This document shows positions 4,654-5,514 of a stretch of 5,514 nucleotides of DNA, one piece after another. Under the pieces are notes generated by a model. The model was not told the origin of the DNA. It searched no databases and saw nothing but the letters and a program-made list of their open reading frames with translations. How positions within the stretch are numbered: position 1 is the stretch's first letter; the number at the start of each line of letters is the position of its first letter. The position numbers were made by a program, and so were the translations under genes. The stretch is from Gemmatimonadota bacterium (GTDB taxonomy: Bacteria; Gemmatimonadota; Gemmatimonadetes; Longimicrobiales; Longimicrobiaceae). The stretch is taken from assembly GCA_019240375.1 (NCBI GenBank), contig JAFAYN010000476.1:1-5514 (forward strand), read 5' to 3'.

Positions 4654-5514
4654 CGTTTAGGGACTTGGCGACGTTGACCGCGAGAGCATCGGCATGATCG
4701 ACGAGCCAGGGCTCGGTCGTAACCTGCTCGTCCTGCACCTTCTCGAGCTTCCGCTCATGCGCCGCTTCGAGTAGCGCTTCAGCGGACATCTTGATCTCCG
4801 CCTCCTGGCGCTCCGTCGCTACTTCTACCGCACGTTCGGCAGCCATTAGGGTACGCTCCCAGTCCTCTCCAGCCGCGGCGCTCTGAGCGAGGCCCAGGTA
4901 CACGGAGGCGGTCTTTTCCATGACAGCGGTGCGCGTGACCAGCTCCCACCCACGCTGCCAGGCGCTGTCGAAGCGTTCGCTCTCATGAAGACCTGCGGTC
5001 GCACCCGCGATGTTCGCGAACACCGCGGCCTGCTCCACCGGCTGGTGGAAGTGGGGAAGCAGCGCCTCCAGCACGGTCAGAGCGGGCGCGAAGAATCCCT
5101 GGCTGATCCAGAAGACCGATACGTCGCTCGCCAGGGACGGCAGCTTCGGGTGCTTGGAGCCATATGCCTTGACCGCGGCTCCTGCAAGCTCCTCTGCCTC
5201 CTTCACCTGATTCCGCTGGGCCGCGATGACGAACAGTTCGTGGAGTGCCAGACCCTGGGCGTTGCGCAGCCCTTTACGTCTTGCGGCACGATAAGCCCGG
5301 AGGTGGGCTTTCTGTGCCGAGGGGAGGCTCCCACGCTGCAGGTACAGGTTTCCCAGGCCCATGAAAGCCATGGAGTACGACTCCCAGTCGCCGCTCTGCC
5401 GCCCGAGCAGGATCGCACGCCGGAACCAGGTCTCGGCGCGCGGATACTCAGCCAGCTGACGCGCCAGTCGACCCACCGCGTACGAGAGGCGCGCGTCGTT
5501 GGCGGCCGTGAGCG
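4634..5514 (-). CDS. Tetratricopeptide-repeat (TPR) protein, partial (N-terminus outside window)
   Basis: The frame is open through the right edge, and 292 residues are visible with the start missing. The GTG at 5476 is not taken as the start because the frame continues upstream in normal protein sequence (ANDARLSYAVGRLARQ). The visible part is all-helical with TPR-like pairs. The clearest is MGLGNLYLQRGSLPSAQKAH followed by LRAYRAARRKG, with the consensus LG-x-LY, small residue and aromatic spacing. Neighbours are LAEYPRAETWFRRAILLGRQ, and later ALTVLEALLPHF, LAQSAAAGEDWERTLMAAER and AVEVATERQE. TPR arrays mediate protein-protein or peptide binding. The N-terminus that could reveal an HTH or other effector domain is not in view, so whether this is a TPR-type regulator is unknown. 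It is convergent with the 74-aa lipoprotein, with 84 bp between the stops. Confidence 0.82.
   Translation of the reverse strand, partial: LTAANDARLSYAVGRLARQLAEYPRAETWFRRAILLGRQSGDWESYSMAFMGLGNLYLQRGSLPSAQKAHLRAYRAARRKGLRNAQGLALHELFVIAAQRNQVKEAEELAGAAVKAYGSKHPKLPSLASDVSVFWISQGFFAPALTVLEALLPHFHQPVEQAAVFANIAGATAGLHESERFDSAWQRGWELVTRTAVMEKTASVYLGLAQSAAAGEDWERTLMAAERAVEVATERQEAEIKMSAEALLEAAHERKLEKVQDEQVTTEPWLVDHADALAVNVAKSLNAGLAAR

Noticed and set aside
1..5514. CRISPR array, tRNA or rRNA gene, insertion sequence
   Set aside because: No regularly spaced repeats, no cloverleaf-like sequence and no transposase or terminal inverted repeats were seen on either strand by eye.

Overview
The window is GC-rich bacterial chromosomal DNA with strong third-position GC preference, several lipoprotein genes and tight intergenic spacing. 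The AraC-type regulator, small lipoprotein and TPR protein grouped at the right end, together with the codon bias, fit a Gemmatimonadota-like (for example Longimicrobium-type) bacterium. This assignment is an impression from style, not a search result.

Layout, left to right. (1) 1-102 (+): the last 33 codons of a NUDIX hydrolase resembling the C-terminus of NAD+ diphosphatase (NudC). (2) 225-1001 (+): a lipoprotein with a LolA/outer-membrane-lipoprotein-sorting-like body, ending in a textbook intrinsic terminator (1037-1074). (3) 1078-1647 (-): a second, unrecognised lipoprotein, convergent with the first. (4) 1648-1964: a 317-bp intergenic stretch holding a 43-codon, start-less but coding-like open frame on the minus strand, a perfect 14-bp palindrome and a leader hairpin. 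(5) 1965-2906 (+): an RluA-family pseudouridine synthase with an S4-like N-terminus. (6) 2970-3245 (+): a small membrane-anchored coiled-coil protein, followed by a perfect 20-bp-stem bidirectional terminator (3287-3329). (7) 3358-4200 (-): a DNA-binding protein with a receiver-like N-terminus and an AraC-type C-terminal HTH. (8) 4201-4324: an A/T-rich divergent promoter region with an 8-bp inverted repeat. (9) 4325-4549 (+): a 74-aa lipoprotein. (10) 4550-4633: three stem-loops in the convergent gap. (11) 4634-5514 (-): a TPR-repeat protein that runs off the right end.

The left two thirds is mostly housekeeping (NAD/nucleotide turnover, envelope lipoproteins, rRNA/tRNA modification). The right third looks like a small regulatory neighbourhood: an AraC-type regulator divergent from a very short exported lipoprotein, which in turn converges on a TPR protein. 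That the last three genes work together is an inference from gene order. The most interesting things to check are the coding-like remnant at 1782-1913, the divergent operator-like region at 4201-4324, and whether regulator, mini-lipoprotein and TPR protein form a conserved cassette.
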